Assembly: GCA_949751835.1 (NCBI GenBank)
Contig: CATKHK010000052.1
Location: 62,001 to 126,000 of the forward strand
Reading direction: 5' to 3'
DNA: 64,000 nt
Source of the DNA: Blepharisma japonicum
Taxonomy: Eukaryota; Ciliophora; Heterotrichea; Heterotrichida; Blepharismidae
Part shown: piece after piece, positions 32,410-45,230 of the stretch
Numbering within the stretch: the stretch's first letter is position 1
How the letters are laid out: each line of letters begins with the position of its first letter
The notes under the pieces: generated by a model
What the model was told of the DNA's origin: nothing
The model's database searches: none
Seen by the model: only the letters and a program-made list of their open reading frames with translations
Made by a program: the position numbers and the translations under genes

Positions 32410-34365
32410 ATGAAGCAAGATGACGATTCGATATCCAGCCTCTCAAATCTTATATTAGTCTCCCCAAAGCCAGGCTCAAACATCGGAAGGGAATTCAGTA
32501 CATTAGAATTCAATAGCACCAAAGAAAATTACACAGTTAAATGAGATAAAAGCAAATTTAGTGGGAAATATTTATTTCATCCTGAAAGCTATTGAAAACT
32601 GATCTGAGACATTTCACTACTGCTCTTCCTTCTTTTCCAAGGACTCTATATTCCTTTTTATCTCGGCTTTGGAATTCCTCTTACAGGCGCAATGCTCTAT
32701 CTAGATTTTGTAATCACATTAGCTTTTTGTATAGATATCCTCTTCAATTTCAACACTGGTTTTTTTAGAAAGGGTGCTTTAGTGATGGACCGAGCTCTAA
32801 TAGCGAAGAATTATTTTTTCTCATGGTTTTTCTTAGACATGCTTTCAAACTTCCCTTACAATTGAGTCATAAACGGAGGGGTTTTCAATGACTCATCAGG
32901 CAGCATGTCAGGTACCCAGATGGCACGTATGGTGAGAATGATAAAATTTGTGAAGATGCTAAGATTGGTCAGATTTGCAAAGCTGAAGATGCTTTTTGTA
33001 AAAATAGAAGAAATTATCGCTGATGAGCTCTTGTCTGGCTTGATTGTGCTGTTTAAAACGATCTTCATTATATTCTTATTAGCTCATTGAAATGCTTGCT
33101 TATGATTTTTTATTGGATCCCAGGATCGAAGTAACCATCCAGATTCGTGGGTGTCTCAGTTTGAAAAAAATTTTGCAACCCATTTGACGACAATGGATTA
33201 TTATGTCACTTCGCTTTATTGGTCATATACTACCATGCTTACTGTGGGGTATGGTGACATTCACGCGGTGACTCTTGATGAAAAAATAGTAGCAATGATG
33301 AGTATGGTGCTTGCAAGTGGCTTTTTTGGCTTTATGATAGGGAATATTGGAAGTATTGTGGAAAGATCAAGCTTAAGAGAAAGTAACCATCGAGAAGTGA
33401 TAATTAGCATCACTAAATATATGAGATTGCATAATATACCTAAGGAGCTTCAGTTCAAAGTGAGAAACTACCTAGAGCATGCATATGAAGAGGAAATAAG
33501 GAAAGGGATTGAAGATGACGAAATTTTGACAATGCTAAGTGTGCCCTTAAGAGATGAAATTGCGAGATACAAATACTTGCCAATTATCCAAACTTGTTCT
33601 ATTTTTAGCAAGTTCTTTAATTTGCAGACTATTACTTATTTTGCAAAATGGCTTCAAGAAGAGACATTCGCCCCTGATGATGACGTTATTAAGGCAGGAG
33701 AAAAGGATAGGATTCTTTACTTTGTGAACTCTGGATCAGTCAGTGTCTATTATGGATCTCCTTTATCAAGTGCAGCAATTCTTTCCAAAGGAAAATATTT
33801 TGGGGAAATTGCATTTTTTGCAAATCACCCACGGACTGCAAGCGTCAAAAGTGTAGAATTTTCAGATATCCTATCTGTAGATTTCAGCCAAGTGTGAGAT
33901 GGGATAGAGCAACAGCCCAGACTCCAAGAAATTTTTACTCTCATTGAGACAATCTGCGAAGATGGCGACTACACAGAGATCAACGTTGCCTGTTATCTAT
34001 GTAAAAAGAATGGGCATGTAGCTATCAACTGCACGACGATGGCTGTGCATACTGAAGATTCCCGAAAAGCGTGAATGTCAAAGAAACAAGCAGGGACTTA
34101 TAAGATCAATTTAAGTGAATATTCAGCACCAAAAGTCAAAAGGAAGGAAAGAAAAGTAAAGCACGTCATGAGCACTTTCAATATCAAAAATCACAAAGAA
34201 CTGCAAGAAAAAATCTCCAATTTCGTTGCTAAAAGGAGAACTAATAAGAGCAACTCCACAAAGCTAAGCGAGATCAGCCAGCTTGAAGATGTGCCTTTTC
34301 CACTAAGGCACCAAATAAGCAAGATATACAAAGACTCAAGCAGTGGGACTGAAAATCAAGAGTAA
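32410..34365 (+). CDS. Voltage/cyclic-nucleotide-type K+ channel with C-terminal CCHC knuckle
   Basis: 651 residues, many TGA=Trp. Two in-frame stops just upstream fix the start. Six membrane helices are visible; S4 (~165-195) has Arg/Lys at every third position, and the selectivity filter is Thr278-Val-Gly-Tyr-Gly-Asp283, so it conducts K+. After S6 comes a C-linker and a cyclic-nucleotide-binding fold (Gly-Ser-Val-Ser-Val...Gly-Lys-Tyr-Phe-Gly-Glu-Ile-Ala...Arg-Thr-Ala-Ser). The tail carries Cys528-x2-Cys531-x4-His536-x4-Cys541, a zinc-knuckle pattern, then a basic region. CNBD K+ channels are expanded in ciliates, where they shape swimming behaviour. Ligand binding versus an EAG-like inert CNBD cannot be told. 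Stop TAA. Confidence 0.93.
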
Positions 34366-34487
34366 ATTTTTTGATAATATGTTTAATTATAATTATTAAT
34401 TACTGAAATTTAAAAACTGGTGACATTTTATTTGATTGTTTTTTATATAGTTTTAACATTTTATTTTAAAAAATTGAAACGATTATA

Positions 34488-37400
34488 ATGCTGATATTAA
34501 TACTTCTTCTTCTACAACAGCCTGAAGCATATGAATTTTGCCAAAGTCAATGCAATCAAAACTCTGCACTAACCATCTGCATAGACTGCTTAAGAGAGCA
34601 AAAAGAAAGTATTATCAGTCAATCTTTCTGCAACTTTTGAAATTCGAATAGCTGCAATTCATCTCAAATTAAAGCGCAAACATTTGAAAAGAAGCTCAGA
34701 ATTACTTCTAAAACAGACTTGCAAAGTAGCATTCGCTTAACAAATCCATCACTTTCCTTATCTGACTTGCTAATGTTGAACAAAGAAATATTGGAAATCC
34801 CTGCAATATTTTGGCTTTTTGGAAACTATACAGAAGTTGGTTTTGATGGTTTTCTCTACGTGCATGAAATAAATAATTTCAATAGCGCAGACTTAATGTG
34901 TTTAGGTTCGAACAAATTCTTTGTTGACTGAGAAGTTTCTACTCAAGAATTTCCTGAACGGCTAAAACTGGACGAAATATGCCACATAAAAGATAAGGAA
35001 ATCTCTTCAAAAAACCGTCAATTGCAAGTTACATGTCCTACCGATGCATCATGTTCATATTGTCAAAGTTCCTCTTCTAATACTTGAATAGGATGCACTA
35101 GCTGCCCATCAGGTCTATATGCATATCAAGGATTTTGCTGGACAAATTGCCCAGATGCAACAACACCTTCATCTGGAGGCACTTGCGATATCACATCACA
35201 AACATCTTATTATTTTTATGATCATACTTGATATGATGACTCCCTAAAAGGCAAGAATTCTCCTTGTGCTACCACCCCATATATTGATGAAGGTAAAACC
35301 TACTACCTCTATTTTCCAAAATGTGCATACTTGCACATTGATAATTATGTTATGCCTTATTTCTATGTTATTTCAGGCTGATTGTTTCTAAATCATATTA
35401 GCTCATCTTGGACTCAAATTTTCTATTGGTATTCTGATTTACTTCATATAAACAATAATTACCTCGAGCTTTACCAAGATGTTACAGACACAACTTCGTT
35501 TCCTCTGAGCACTTGGAATTATTTTTATGTCGCACGATGAACGGACTGGACGAATGTTTATTTTTCTTTATCAGTGAATGGTAACACCGAGGTAACTGCA
35601 TCAGTACTATGAAGCAGCTATATAAATCTAGTGGATTATCCCAATACTTTATATGTTGGTGCCCCACCACAGTCCACAAATAAAGTAGGATTTTCAGGGC
35701 TCCTTTATAGATTTAATATATATGTAGAGTATCAATCTAGTCATACTACAGAGGATTATGTGACTGATTGTTATGCATATTATAATGATTGCACAGCTTG
35801 CCCTACCAATGATTATACGGAATGTCTCCATGATTCCATATGCACTAACTATGACTGTGAATATTGCGAAGATGACATAAGCAATCACTGATTTGTGTGT
35901 ACAAGCTGTTCATCTTCTTTATACTTGTACGAAGAAATTTGCTATGGGGTTTGTCCTGAAGGAACTTCTGCTGATTCAACTAATATGATTTGTACACCCA
36001 CAAGCTCTTATTCTATACAATTTGATTTAGCTGGAACAATAAGCTCAACACCTTATGGGTGAACATTGGATTCCTATAGCGCTACCAAGATTTATCCTTT
36101 TGCTGTATTAAATCGAGGATATTATTTCGATACAATGTCAATGATGAAAACAACTCTTACTATGTCAGCAACATATGTATTAACTGGCTGAATTAATGTA
36201 ATAACAACAAATAGTGCAAAAGAGCTATCAATTTTTACTGTCTGGACTCCAGATTTTTCGATGAGTCCTGTATATTTATTTATGATTGACCATTTATATC
36301 CAAAAATAAATAATGTCAAGAATCATGCGACAGCCTTTACTGCAAATCAATGAATTTATTTTTGTGGTGCAGCGTATGCTGATGATATCAATTTGTACTC
36401 TTTTGTCTCAATAAACCATCAAACTTTTGCGAGTGGCTCTTTAAGCTTAGGTAATTATTATTCCCCTATAACCACAGGCTATACTTGGTATATAGGTAAT
36501 AACGATATTCCTGTTGGGGACGGCAATCCTCATTATGATGGATTTAATGGATACCTATACAATTTTCATTTAAGGAATAAATATTCAACGGCATATATAT
36601 TTACTGATTATGAAACTTCAGATTGTATAGGATCATGCTCAGCCTGTCCAAGCTCCTTGTCTTGCCCAAGCTTAGATTGTGGCTATAATCAATATCTCAG
36701 TGTTTCAGGGGAATGCAGCACTTGCTCCTCTGCCTCATGCTACCAGGGATGTGTAAGAGAAACAGATTGTATTAAGTGTCTAGACAATTGTTTAACCTGC
36801 TCTGATTTTTCAACCTGCACTGCATGCAATAGTGGATATTTAATATCTCCAAGTGGAAATTCATGCCTGAAAGAATGTCCTACTGGTTCCTATGATAATG
36901 GCTCTTCTCAATGTGTATTTGACTCTAATTCTGGGCATACCTTTTCCTTGACATTTGACCATCTTCAAGGTACAGTTCCTGATAGTGTAAGAGGAATAAA
37001 TGTGATTGCTGGCACTACGTCTTCATTTTATCCAGATTATGCTAGTGATTCTCCTATTGCTGTAAAAGATCGAGGGTATTATTTTGATGGCACTGCACTG
37101 ATGCAGTTTCCACTAGGAATTTCTGTATCCTTTGGCAGCGATTTCTCACTATCCTCATGAATTTTTTGTCCAAGCCCTCAAAGTGGAGTTATTGTGTCTA
37201 AACAGGTGTTGGACCCAGATGTCATTATGAAATTTGAGCTAAATGGAAGTAACACCCCTCAGCTAACCTTATTTCTCACCTTAGGAACAGGAACACAGAC
37301 GACCTCTCCTATAGTTTCAAATACCGCAATTGATGGGACACAATGATTTAATTTAGCTTTTAGTGTGTCTTTTGCCACTCCTCATACTCAGGTAATATTC

Positions 37401-39929
37401 TATACAAATGGAGCTGCTTCTCCTGCTATATTGTCTGTTGGAGCGTTTATAGATATGGTTACAGATTACTCAATCACTATTGGAGCTCAAAGAACTATGT
37501 CAGGCTTTGTAAATTTCTTTAAAGGCTACGTTTATAGTCTTAACTCATGGAATTCAGCCAATAACCCGTCTTTAATAGATATGACAACTTGCAGCTGTGG
37601 GATTTGCCCGTCAACAAGTACTGGATGCTTGCCAAGTCAAGGAATTGATAAATTCTGGGATGGAAATACATGACAAAGCTGTCATGCTAATTGCGCTCTC
37701 AGCGGATGTGTCAGATATGATTCAGTATGCAACTTATGTGAATCTCCATCTTGTCTTGTATGTGATGATTGGACTGGATGTCTTCTATGGTGTGATCCAA
37801 CGTGCTTGACTTGCAATGGGCCTACTTCATCTGACTGTATTTTGTGTGCTGATCCTTCCTTAGTTCTTTCTACTTCATCAGGATCATGCATTTGCCCTGA
37901 AAGTAACCAATATATAAAAGTAAATGATCCACTCACTTGTGCAGAATGCCACCCAAGCTGTGCTACTTGTGTTGGGCCTAATTATAATGATTGTGTCCTT
38001 TGTGCTGATGAAACTTTTACTGTTAACAGTGCTCATGGATATTGTGAGTGCAATTCGACTCAGTTTATTATAGCTAGAAGCCCAATTGAATGTGGAGAAT
38101 GCGATTCTTCATGCTTAACCTGCTCGGAAGCTGGAAAATTATCATGTACATCCTGCCCTCCTGGATTAACTTTAAATGAAGATGGCTCCTGCAGCTGTGG
38201 ATTTGGTATTTTACAGGACTCAGAATGTGTTCAATGCAATAATCCTACCTGTAAAGCTTGCCTCAGCTCTTCAGATAACTGTGTAGCTTGTCACAGCCCC
38301 AGAGTACTTGAAGGAAACTCTTGCAATTGTCCTTTAGGCATGAAAGAGCTCTTTGGAGGATGTGTTTTAAGCTCCTTATCAATAGCTGAAGAATACTCAA
38401 GCAGCACTGTTTATTTCGCTTTTAACGAAGATTTGTCTGAAGCTCTGTCAGATCAGGATTTAAATATTACTGTTTTAAGCGAGTACCAAATAGCAACATA
38501 TTTCAAAGTAAAACAGATTTCGCTTTCTTCATATGAAGTTTCTGTTACTTTTAGCCCATCATACTCAAGTATCAATGGGACATTAAATGTTTATATAACA
38601 TCTCAAAAATATGGAGTCTCAGGATCAGCTTTACAAAATAGATTTTTCAAGCATAATGTATCAAGTACTAATAATGATGAACAACAAGCAATGGATTTTG
38701 TAGCAGGAATAATACCTAGAGCTACACAAACTGCAGTTGCCACATCTGTAATAGTTTATGGAGCAGTGAGCTATATAATGCTACGCAAGTCAACTACCTT
38801 GTGGACGTATGTAAATATGGTTCAAATTATTGCTTTTATTCCGCTGCAAAATATTAAAATACCTTCTGATTTGTTTAATATGTTCAAAGGATTTATTTCA
38901 TATACTTGACTGCCAAACTTTGGGGAGCTCGTTTATGGAAATGCAAACGCAGGGAATGCACCTTTATCGAGGTTTTCAAAATATGGCTATAACTCTGGAC
39001 TATTTCTAATTTCGGCTGGAGGTATGATTACTTTGGTTCTGGCTGTTTTAATTTTATGGCATATATTGTGACTTGCAAAAGTACTTATAAAGAATCAAAA
39101 AATAAAAACAATGCTTGAAACCAAAGTTTTAGTGAATTTCAAATACAATTGGCTTCTTAGACTAATGGTAGAAGTGTATATTTTGGCTTTTTGCGGGGTT
39201 GTAATAGGGATGAACAACGTAAATGGCACCCGTCCTGATTTTATTATAGACTTTATTCTTTCATGAATTTTTTTCCTTCTTAGTTTATATCTGAATTTCA
39301 TTATATTTTGGGTGATTTGGAAGAATAAAGAAAAAATAGTATTAAAAGATGAAGGGTTTAAGAAAAAATATCCAATTTTAGTCGCTGAATTTCATTGTGA
39401 AAAAGGAATATTAAGTATGTGTTACTATCCTTGGTTTGTTCTCAGAAGGACAATCTTTATATTAACACTCTATAATTTAGCTGATGTCCCTATTCTCCAA
39501 TCAATGGTAAATGCAGTTTGTTCTTTAATTACTTTAGCTTTTCTTGCAAAATATAAACCGTATAAAGACAAATATGATAATCAAGTAGAGATGGTTACAG
39601 AAATTTTCATAGCTTCTTTATTTGTTGATGTTACTCCTTACGTCGATGATAATTTATCAGTGGCTGGAAGAGAAGCGTGCCAATTGATCGCAATTTTAGG
39701 GATGCTATTCTTTCTTTTATACAGCTACATTCTACTTGCCTATAGAATAATTCTGAAAATCAAAAACCGTAAGAAAAACAAGGATAAAGCAGATCCTGTT
39801 AGTGAAATTGTTCCTCCTATTAATAATGAAGAAGATCTTTCATCTGAGAAGTGTGAGTTAGCGAAGCTGAGTCATACCTCTAGAGAAGGCCAAGAAAATA
39901 TAGAAACCTCCAATAGACTTATTACTTAG
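34488..39929 (+). CDS. Giant Cys-rich, LamG-like multi-pass surface protein
   Basis: 1813 residues in one uninterrupted frame once TGA is Trp. Signal peptide (~1-17, Leu/Ile-rich). Three lectin/LamG-like beta domains, approximately residues 240-420, 505-710 and 815-1030, each with a related Arg/Lys-Gly-Tyr-Tyr-Phe-Asp or Gly-Phe-x-Gly-x-Leu-Tyr motif. Furin/growth-factor-receptor-type Cys-rich repeats lie at ~710-815 and ~1035-1290 (recurrent Cys-x-x-Cys, Cys-Leu-Thr-Cys). About nine membrane helices fill ~1400-1755, with a charged cytosolic tail. The plan, Cys-rich ectodomain plus multi-helix core, recurs in ciliates; function is unknown, but a surface receptor or adhesion role fits. Stop TAG. 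Confidence 0.9.
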
Positions 39930-40285
39930 ATCACATTAAGTCTTAGTTAGACTTAAATTATTTAAAATGAATTTTATAAGAAAATAAATATTTTAAATTT
40001 GATTTTAAATGAGCTATATAATAGTTAATATGGTGTGCCAAAAATTCTTCTCATATAGTACCAAAAATGAAGGGTTCTATATTTTATTTTTTAGAATATT
40101 CCAGCAAATCATAAGTGTGAATCCGAAGAATCCGCAATCACAAAATACCTGCTCTTTATATCTAAGGACTTATATATAATATTTTATTCAATTTTTCAAA
40201 ATTTAAGAAGAAAAATTATTCTTAAGTTTAATTGTTATATCTTCCCAATAAATCTTATTTTCGTATTAGTATAATTATTTATAGT
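39930..40285. promoter_or_regulatory. Intergenic region upstream of U-box gene
   Basis: 356 bp, AT-rich, between same-strand genes. A locally GC-richer patch around 40105-40150 does not fold as a tRNA and has no frame. Confidence 0.4.
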
Positions 40286-43153
40286 ATGGCTAATAATTTC
40301 ATCGACATTCCAGAGAACTTTTGCTGTCCTATAACAGGAGATTTAATGCAAGATCCAGTACTCGCATCAGATGGGCATAGCTATGAACGATCATCAATTA
40401 TTGCTTGACTCCAAAGAAATAAAATCAGTCCTCTTTTGGGATTGGTCCTGGAGAATACTTCCCTTGTTGATAATCATAAGTTAAAGACAATAATTAACAG
40501 CTTCAAAGAAAAGATGCCTGAAAGCCAACGAGCGAATCTAAACAAAAGGGATTTAAGCGAAGCTATCGCAAATTTTGAAAAAAAAGCCATGCAACGTGAT
40601 GATGAAATAAAATGGGTAAAAGCTGGAAAAATTGATAAAGCTAGCAGAATTTATGAGGAGCATGCTCAATTTAAAGCTAATTTTGAAAACTTCTTAAAAA
40701 ATTTTTATGAATTACAAAAGCAGATTCAACAATATGAAAGATTTATAAACTCAAGTGTATCAGAAAAGCATTGCTCTAATAAATGGCAATTCATTATGAA
40801 TTCTAAATATTATAAAATCATTACTCTATTCACAGAATTTAATTCAGCAGTTAAAAGAAATGAAAGTATTAATTTAGCAAGTAAAACTATATTTACTTAT
40901 TTATGCCAAGCTAAAGAAAATGAAAAAATTAGTTTGATAAAGAATTTTTGCATTAATAAAGAAATAGTACTCGATCATGCACAAATTAATTTGATTTTAG
41001 CCCAAAATATTTTAGATAATTTAAGAAGCTCAAAAGAGCTCGAATCCTTGAAAGAAAGTTATCTAAATAAAATCAGTTTGAAGTCTCAATGGAAACTCTG
41101 CAGCTCAATCATAGATCTACTTACAGAAGAGTTAAAAGAAACTCTTTATGATATCGTTTTACTATCAAAAACTACAAACTTAGTAGGTTTAGCAGCAAGT
41201 AATGCGTTCACTCTTCTTAATAAATCTGGATTTTCATTTACAAACAAAGATTTAAGCAGGATTAGCATTCCTTACGCAGATTTGTCCTATAGTATGCTAA
41301 TTAACACAAATTTTGAATCAAGCAATCTCCACGAAGTTGATTTATCAATGGCTCAGATTTATGACTCAAACTTCAAAAATTGTGATATGGCCAAAGCAGA
41401 TTTTGGAGAAGAAATATTCATGTGCGGAATAACGGGAAAAGTAGCTTTTTCTCTATGTGGAGGATTTCTTGCAATTACTTATAATGAAACAATTATTTTA
41501 TATGATGCTAAAACCTATCAAGAAATTGCTCAGTTAGTAGGGCACACTTCTCATATAAATTCATTATTGTTTTCTGATAACGGGAATTATTTAATGACTG
41601 CAAGTAATAATCAAGCGATTTTATGAGATACTTCTTCTCGTCTTCAAATAGAACAATTTCCAATATATATAAGCTACTATAGTTTTTCGCCTTGCAATAA
41701 TTATCTTTGCCTAGTTCCTGACTCTTGGTCAGAGATTATAAGGATTTATAACATAAACACCAAAGAAATAGTGCATGAAATTAAAGATATATTCTCTTCA
41801 ATATCTTTTGCTCATTTTTCTTATTCAGGAAATAATTTGATAATTTTAGACGGACGCGAGTGTGACTTTCTTAATTCATGAAATATATCCAAAGAGACTA
41901 TTACATATAATATCTATTGCGAAAAATATTCACAAGTTGCTATATCTTTGAATCGTAAGTATCTAGCTTATCATACATATCAGAATAATATATCAATTTA
42001 CACTACTGAAACGTTGGAAGAAATAGGAACTTTTAAAGCTAGTACTAATAGTTCTTTGACATTTTCTCCTTGTGGAAGATATTTAGCTTCTACTTCCATA
42101 GAAAAAGGAATAATAATTTTCAATTTAGAATTACAAAGAATTATTATTGAAATTTCAGATAATAAAAATTGATTAATAGAATCCCTTATTTTTCCACCAA
42201 AACAAAAACGTTTCTTTGTTAAAACTGCTGACAAGAAATTATTATCATTGAAAATTATTGAAAATGCAGCAGCAAACAAGAAATGGCTTCCAAGAAAAGC
42301 AATTAAAGCAGCTTCATTTTCAAATGATAACAAATATTTTGCTGTAGCAACAGAAGAAGGGCGGATTTTTATATTTTTAACAGAAAATCAAACACTATTC
42401 CAACAATTTGGGGCTCATCGTGAGGGGATTTCATTAATTTTTTGGTCAGGAATTGTGTTGCATTCGGTAAATGTCTGCTGGAATTTAATTAAAATCTGAA
42501 ATATTTATGACTTGTCTGTGCTAAGGATAATCAAAACAAATTCGAATTCCCAATGAATTGAGTTTTCTCCAGATGGTAAAAAATTCCTATCCTGTGAAAA
42601 GATGAACTCAGTGACAATATGAGATATAGATACAAATAAAATAATCTCTCAATGAAGTCCTCATAGCAGTTTATCTTCTATTTGCCATTGATCACTCTGT
42701 GGAAATTTTTTACTATCCTGCAGCTCTGATAAAACATTAAGAATTTGGAGTGCAAGCAATCAGGAATTATTAATTGAACTGAATAATTTTAATGATGATT
42801 GTAATGCTCATTTAATTAGCACATCTTATTGTGGAAGCTTTTTAATGCATAGAGATAGGGCTAAAAGTATTAAGATTTGAAATTTAGAAGATGTAAGCGA
42901 AGAACTCAAATTAGTCAAAGAATTGCATGTTGAAAATTTGATAACTTCAATTATGCTACCGATAGATGGCTATAGTATTATAGCAGCTGATGCGAAAGGA
43001 ATTATAAAAGTGTGGAATTATCATACAGCCCAAATGATTCGTAGCATAATTGCTCATAAAGAAATAGTTACTTGTTTTGATTTATCTATAGACAAACATT
43101 TTCTTGTTTCTGCAAGCAAAGATAAGGTCGTAAAATTATGGAAATACGGATAA
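40286..43153 (+). CDS. U-box / pentapeptide / WD40 protein
   Basis: 955 residues, TGA=Trp throughout, including the U-box Trp in Ile-Ile-Ala-Trp-Leu. The U-box (~5-75) has the family signature [10 protein letters not shown]...Asp-Pro-Val...Asp-Gly-His-Ser-Tyr-Glu-Arg; this fold binds E2 enzymes, so E3 ligase activity is likely. A helical segment (~85-320), a short pentapeptide-like region (~328-380) and WD40-type repeats to the end follow. Residues from ~232 on are paralogous to the gene at 28727-30940. The ends of the propeller give Val-Lys-Leu-Trp-Lys-Tyr-Gly. Substrates unknown. Stop TAA. Confidence 0.9.
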
Positions 43154-43764
43154 TTTAAATAAATTCATGCTTCAGTGACCTAAAAAGTCTTAATTTCCTT
43201 TTCTCAATAAAATTACTCAATTATAACTTAATTAAAATTTTCGCGTTATAGTATTATTTGCAATTTTGAGGCACTTATTTTATGTATTTCTGAAGTTGTT
43301 TTAATGCTAAAGATTATTAAGAAAAAACTAGAGAATTTTTTTTCACATTCACTAAGAGACAACCCAAAATATGAAATTAAAAAATGGAAGAAAAGCTATT
43401 TTGGAAAGCATTGTAAGCTATACCCATTAAGAAAGATGAACTCATATCTGTTAGCAGACTCTACTAGACACCATTCTGAAGAATACAGTGAATAGCAATA
43501 CCGGTCAAAGTGAAAATCTTCGCTTGCAAATTATAAAGATCTATATCCTGCTTTTAAGGAGAATTTCGTCTTATTAAGTTATCCTTGGAAATGCGATATT
43601 ATTACAATATGATTTAATATTAGTTACTACTAGAAATCTCATAAGAGATATTAAAATTGGTAAGAATTAAATTATTCGTTTTTAAATTATTAAAAATATT
43701 GCCTGAGCTCTGAAATTTATTTGATTCAATGTTTTTCATTTTTCTTTATTCTTTATAGCAATTA
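43154..43764. other. Intergenic spacer
   Basis: 611 bp, AT-rich, containing one small frame (listed separately) and nothing else I can support. Confidence 0.45.
43304..43495 (+). CDS. Possible small basic protein
   Basis: A 63-codon ATG-to-TAG frame rich in Lys, Ser and Tyr within the spacer. Its GC content is a little higher than the surroundings and it starts with a plausible AT-rich leader, but no homologue or domain is recognised and the length is compatible with chance. Confidence 0.25.
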   Translation: MLKIIKKKLENFFSHSLRDNPKYEIKKWKKSYFGKHCKLYPLRKMNSYLLADSTRHHSEEYSE

Positions 43765-45138
43765 ATGTCCAATTCCATCAAAAAATCGAGTGGAAATATT
43801 TATAGCCGACTTTATCAAAGCACTAAAAAAGCGCTTTCAAGATCCATGTCTTCTGAGTCCGCAAGCTTTAGAAAATCAGATAGTATGAACTCAATTCCTA
43901 AGCTAAAAACTGACTTCTATTCTAAAGGGTTAAAATTCAAGCAAGAAACAATGAAAATCATTGAAAATGAGAGACAGAAGTTAGAAGAAGAACGGAAAAA
44001 AGAAGAGACCTTCCATCCAAATATTGAAAAGAGCTCCAAACATTTTCAAAACAGGCCAAATAGCAAGACTGAAAATCTACTAATAGAAGCAGGAAAAACA
44101 TATCAAGCCCACTTAGACGAGCTAAAAGAAGAGCGACAAAACGTTGAAATGATTGAATGCTCTTTTCATCCTACAATTAGTGAATCAAGGACTTCAAGGA
44201 GCCGAGAGCAATTTAGAGATGTTTATACTGATCTTTATAATGACGCTGAACAAAGAAAGTCAAGAAACACCTCATTGACAGAGCAAAGCATCAGCCAGTA
44301 TTCATTCAAGCCAAAAGTAAAAAGCCATAACAGAGCTACAACCGAGACGAAGGAAGAAATCTTTGAAAGGCTTTACAGCTCGAAATCAAAATTTTATGAA
44401 GACATGGAAGAAAGGAAAAAGCAAATGGAGTCAGTAGAAGTTTCAATTGATCAGGTCAGCGGGCAAGAGCTGTTTCATCCAGCTATAAATAATACTAAAG
44501 GGTCAATAACTAGAGGAGGAGAAGAGCCAATATGGGAGCATCTCTATTCATTGAAAGATGTTCACTCTGTAAAGCAACAAGAAGAAAATGATAAAACTTT
44601 GAAATTCTGGGAAGCCAGCTCTGCTGCTAAAAAACTAAGTGATGCTTCGCAAAAGATCTTCCAAGACTTTCAGCAAAAGCAGCTGGAAAAGCTGTTCAAG
44701 TCTTTCGATTCTGATGAGGATGGAAAAATATCATCTGGCTCTATAAAGATAGAGCATTTAGATGTTAAGAGTCTTGTGATTCTTTCTCCTTACTTAAATT
44801 ACCTTGAAGAAAGTAAAGAGGAAAATGATTTAGATCAATTCTTAGGATATATGGATGAACTTATAAAGTCAATGAATGTAGGTGACAAGTCTCATCTTTT
44901 GAAAAGAGAAGTAAAGCCAGTTGTAGAAGAAAAAATTGTCCTCGTTAGTCCAAAATCAGCGAAACTGGCAGAAAAAAGAAGAGGATCATTGCCTGATAAT
45001 ATTTATGATAGACTTGTTTGGACTTCGCAGTTAAATGAGCTAAAGGCAAATGAACTAAGATTGATGAGAGAGCGGGCAGAGCTATCTGGCTGCACGTTTA
45101 AACCTGTAACAAAAGCAGGGAAAAAAAAGAAAAAGTAG
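43765..45138 (+). CDS. EF-hand / FxP-repeat coiled-coil protein
   Basis: 457 residues, no TGA. It is a paralogue of the protein at 61744-63501. Recurrent units pair a Tyr/Phe-x-Arg-Leu-Tyr motif with a later Cys/Tyr-Ser/Thr-Phe-x-Pro motif (Glu-Cys-Ser-Phe-His-Pro, Gln-Tyr-Ser-Phe-Lys-Pro, Gly-Cys-Thr-Phe-Lys-Pro), separated by charged helices. A single canonical EF-hand loop, Asp-Ser-Asp-Glu-Asp-Gly-Lys-Ile, lies near residue 314, followed by a degenerate partner. The conserved Ile-Trp-Glu-His-Leu-Tyr-Ser-Leu-Lys-Asp block precedes it. Proteins of this look in ciliates are cytoskeletal, perhaps axonemal or basal-body; that is inference. Stop TAG. Confidence 0.85.
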   Translation: MSNSIKKSSGNIYSRLYQSTKKALSRSMSSESASFRKSDSMNSIPKLKTDFYSKGLKFKQETMKIIENERQKLEEERKKEETFHPNIEKSSKHFQNRPNSKTENLLIEAGKTYQAHLDELKEERQNVEMIECSFHPTISESRTSRSREQFRDVYTDLYNDAEQRKSRNTSLTEQSISQYSFKPKVKSHNRATTETKEEIFERLYSSKSKFYEDMEERKKQMESVEVSIDQVSGQELFHPAINNTKGSITRGGEEPIWEHLYSLKDVHSVKQQEENDKTLKFWEASSAAKKLSDASQKIFQDFQQKQLEKLFKSFDSDEDGKISSGSIKIEHLDVKSLVILSPYLNYLEESKEENDLDQFLGYMDELIKSMNVGDKSHLLKREVKPVVEEKIVLVSPKSAKLAEKRRGSLPDNIYDRLVWTSQLNELKANELRLMRERAELSGCTFKPVTKAGKKKKK

Positions 45139-45230
45139 ATTTAAAATTTAAAATAGGATTTAATTTATGTTTTGTCTTTATTTCATAATTAAATTGCTAA
45201 CATCACAATGATGTTGAGTTTTTTGTTTAT

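Noticed and set aside
33985-34040. CCHC knuckle as a retroelement Gag fossil
   Set aside because: It is in frame with a K+ channel, conserved in its remnant copy, and no polymerase, integrase or terminal repeats are nearby.
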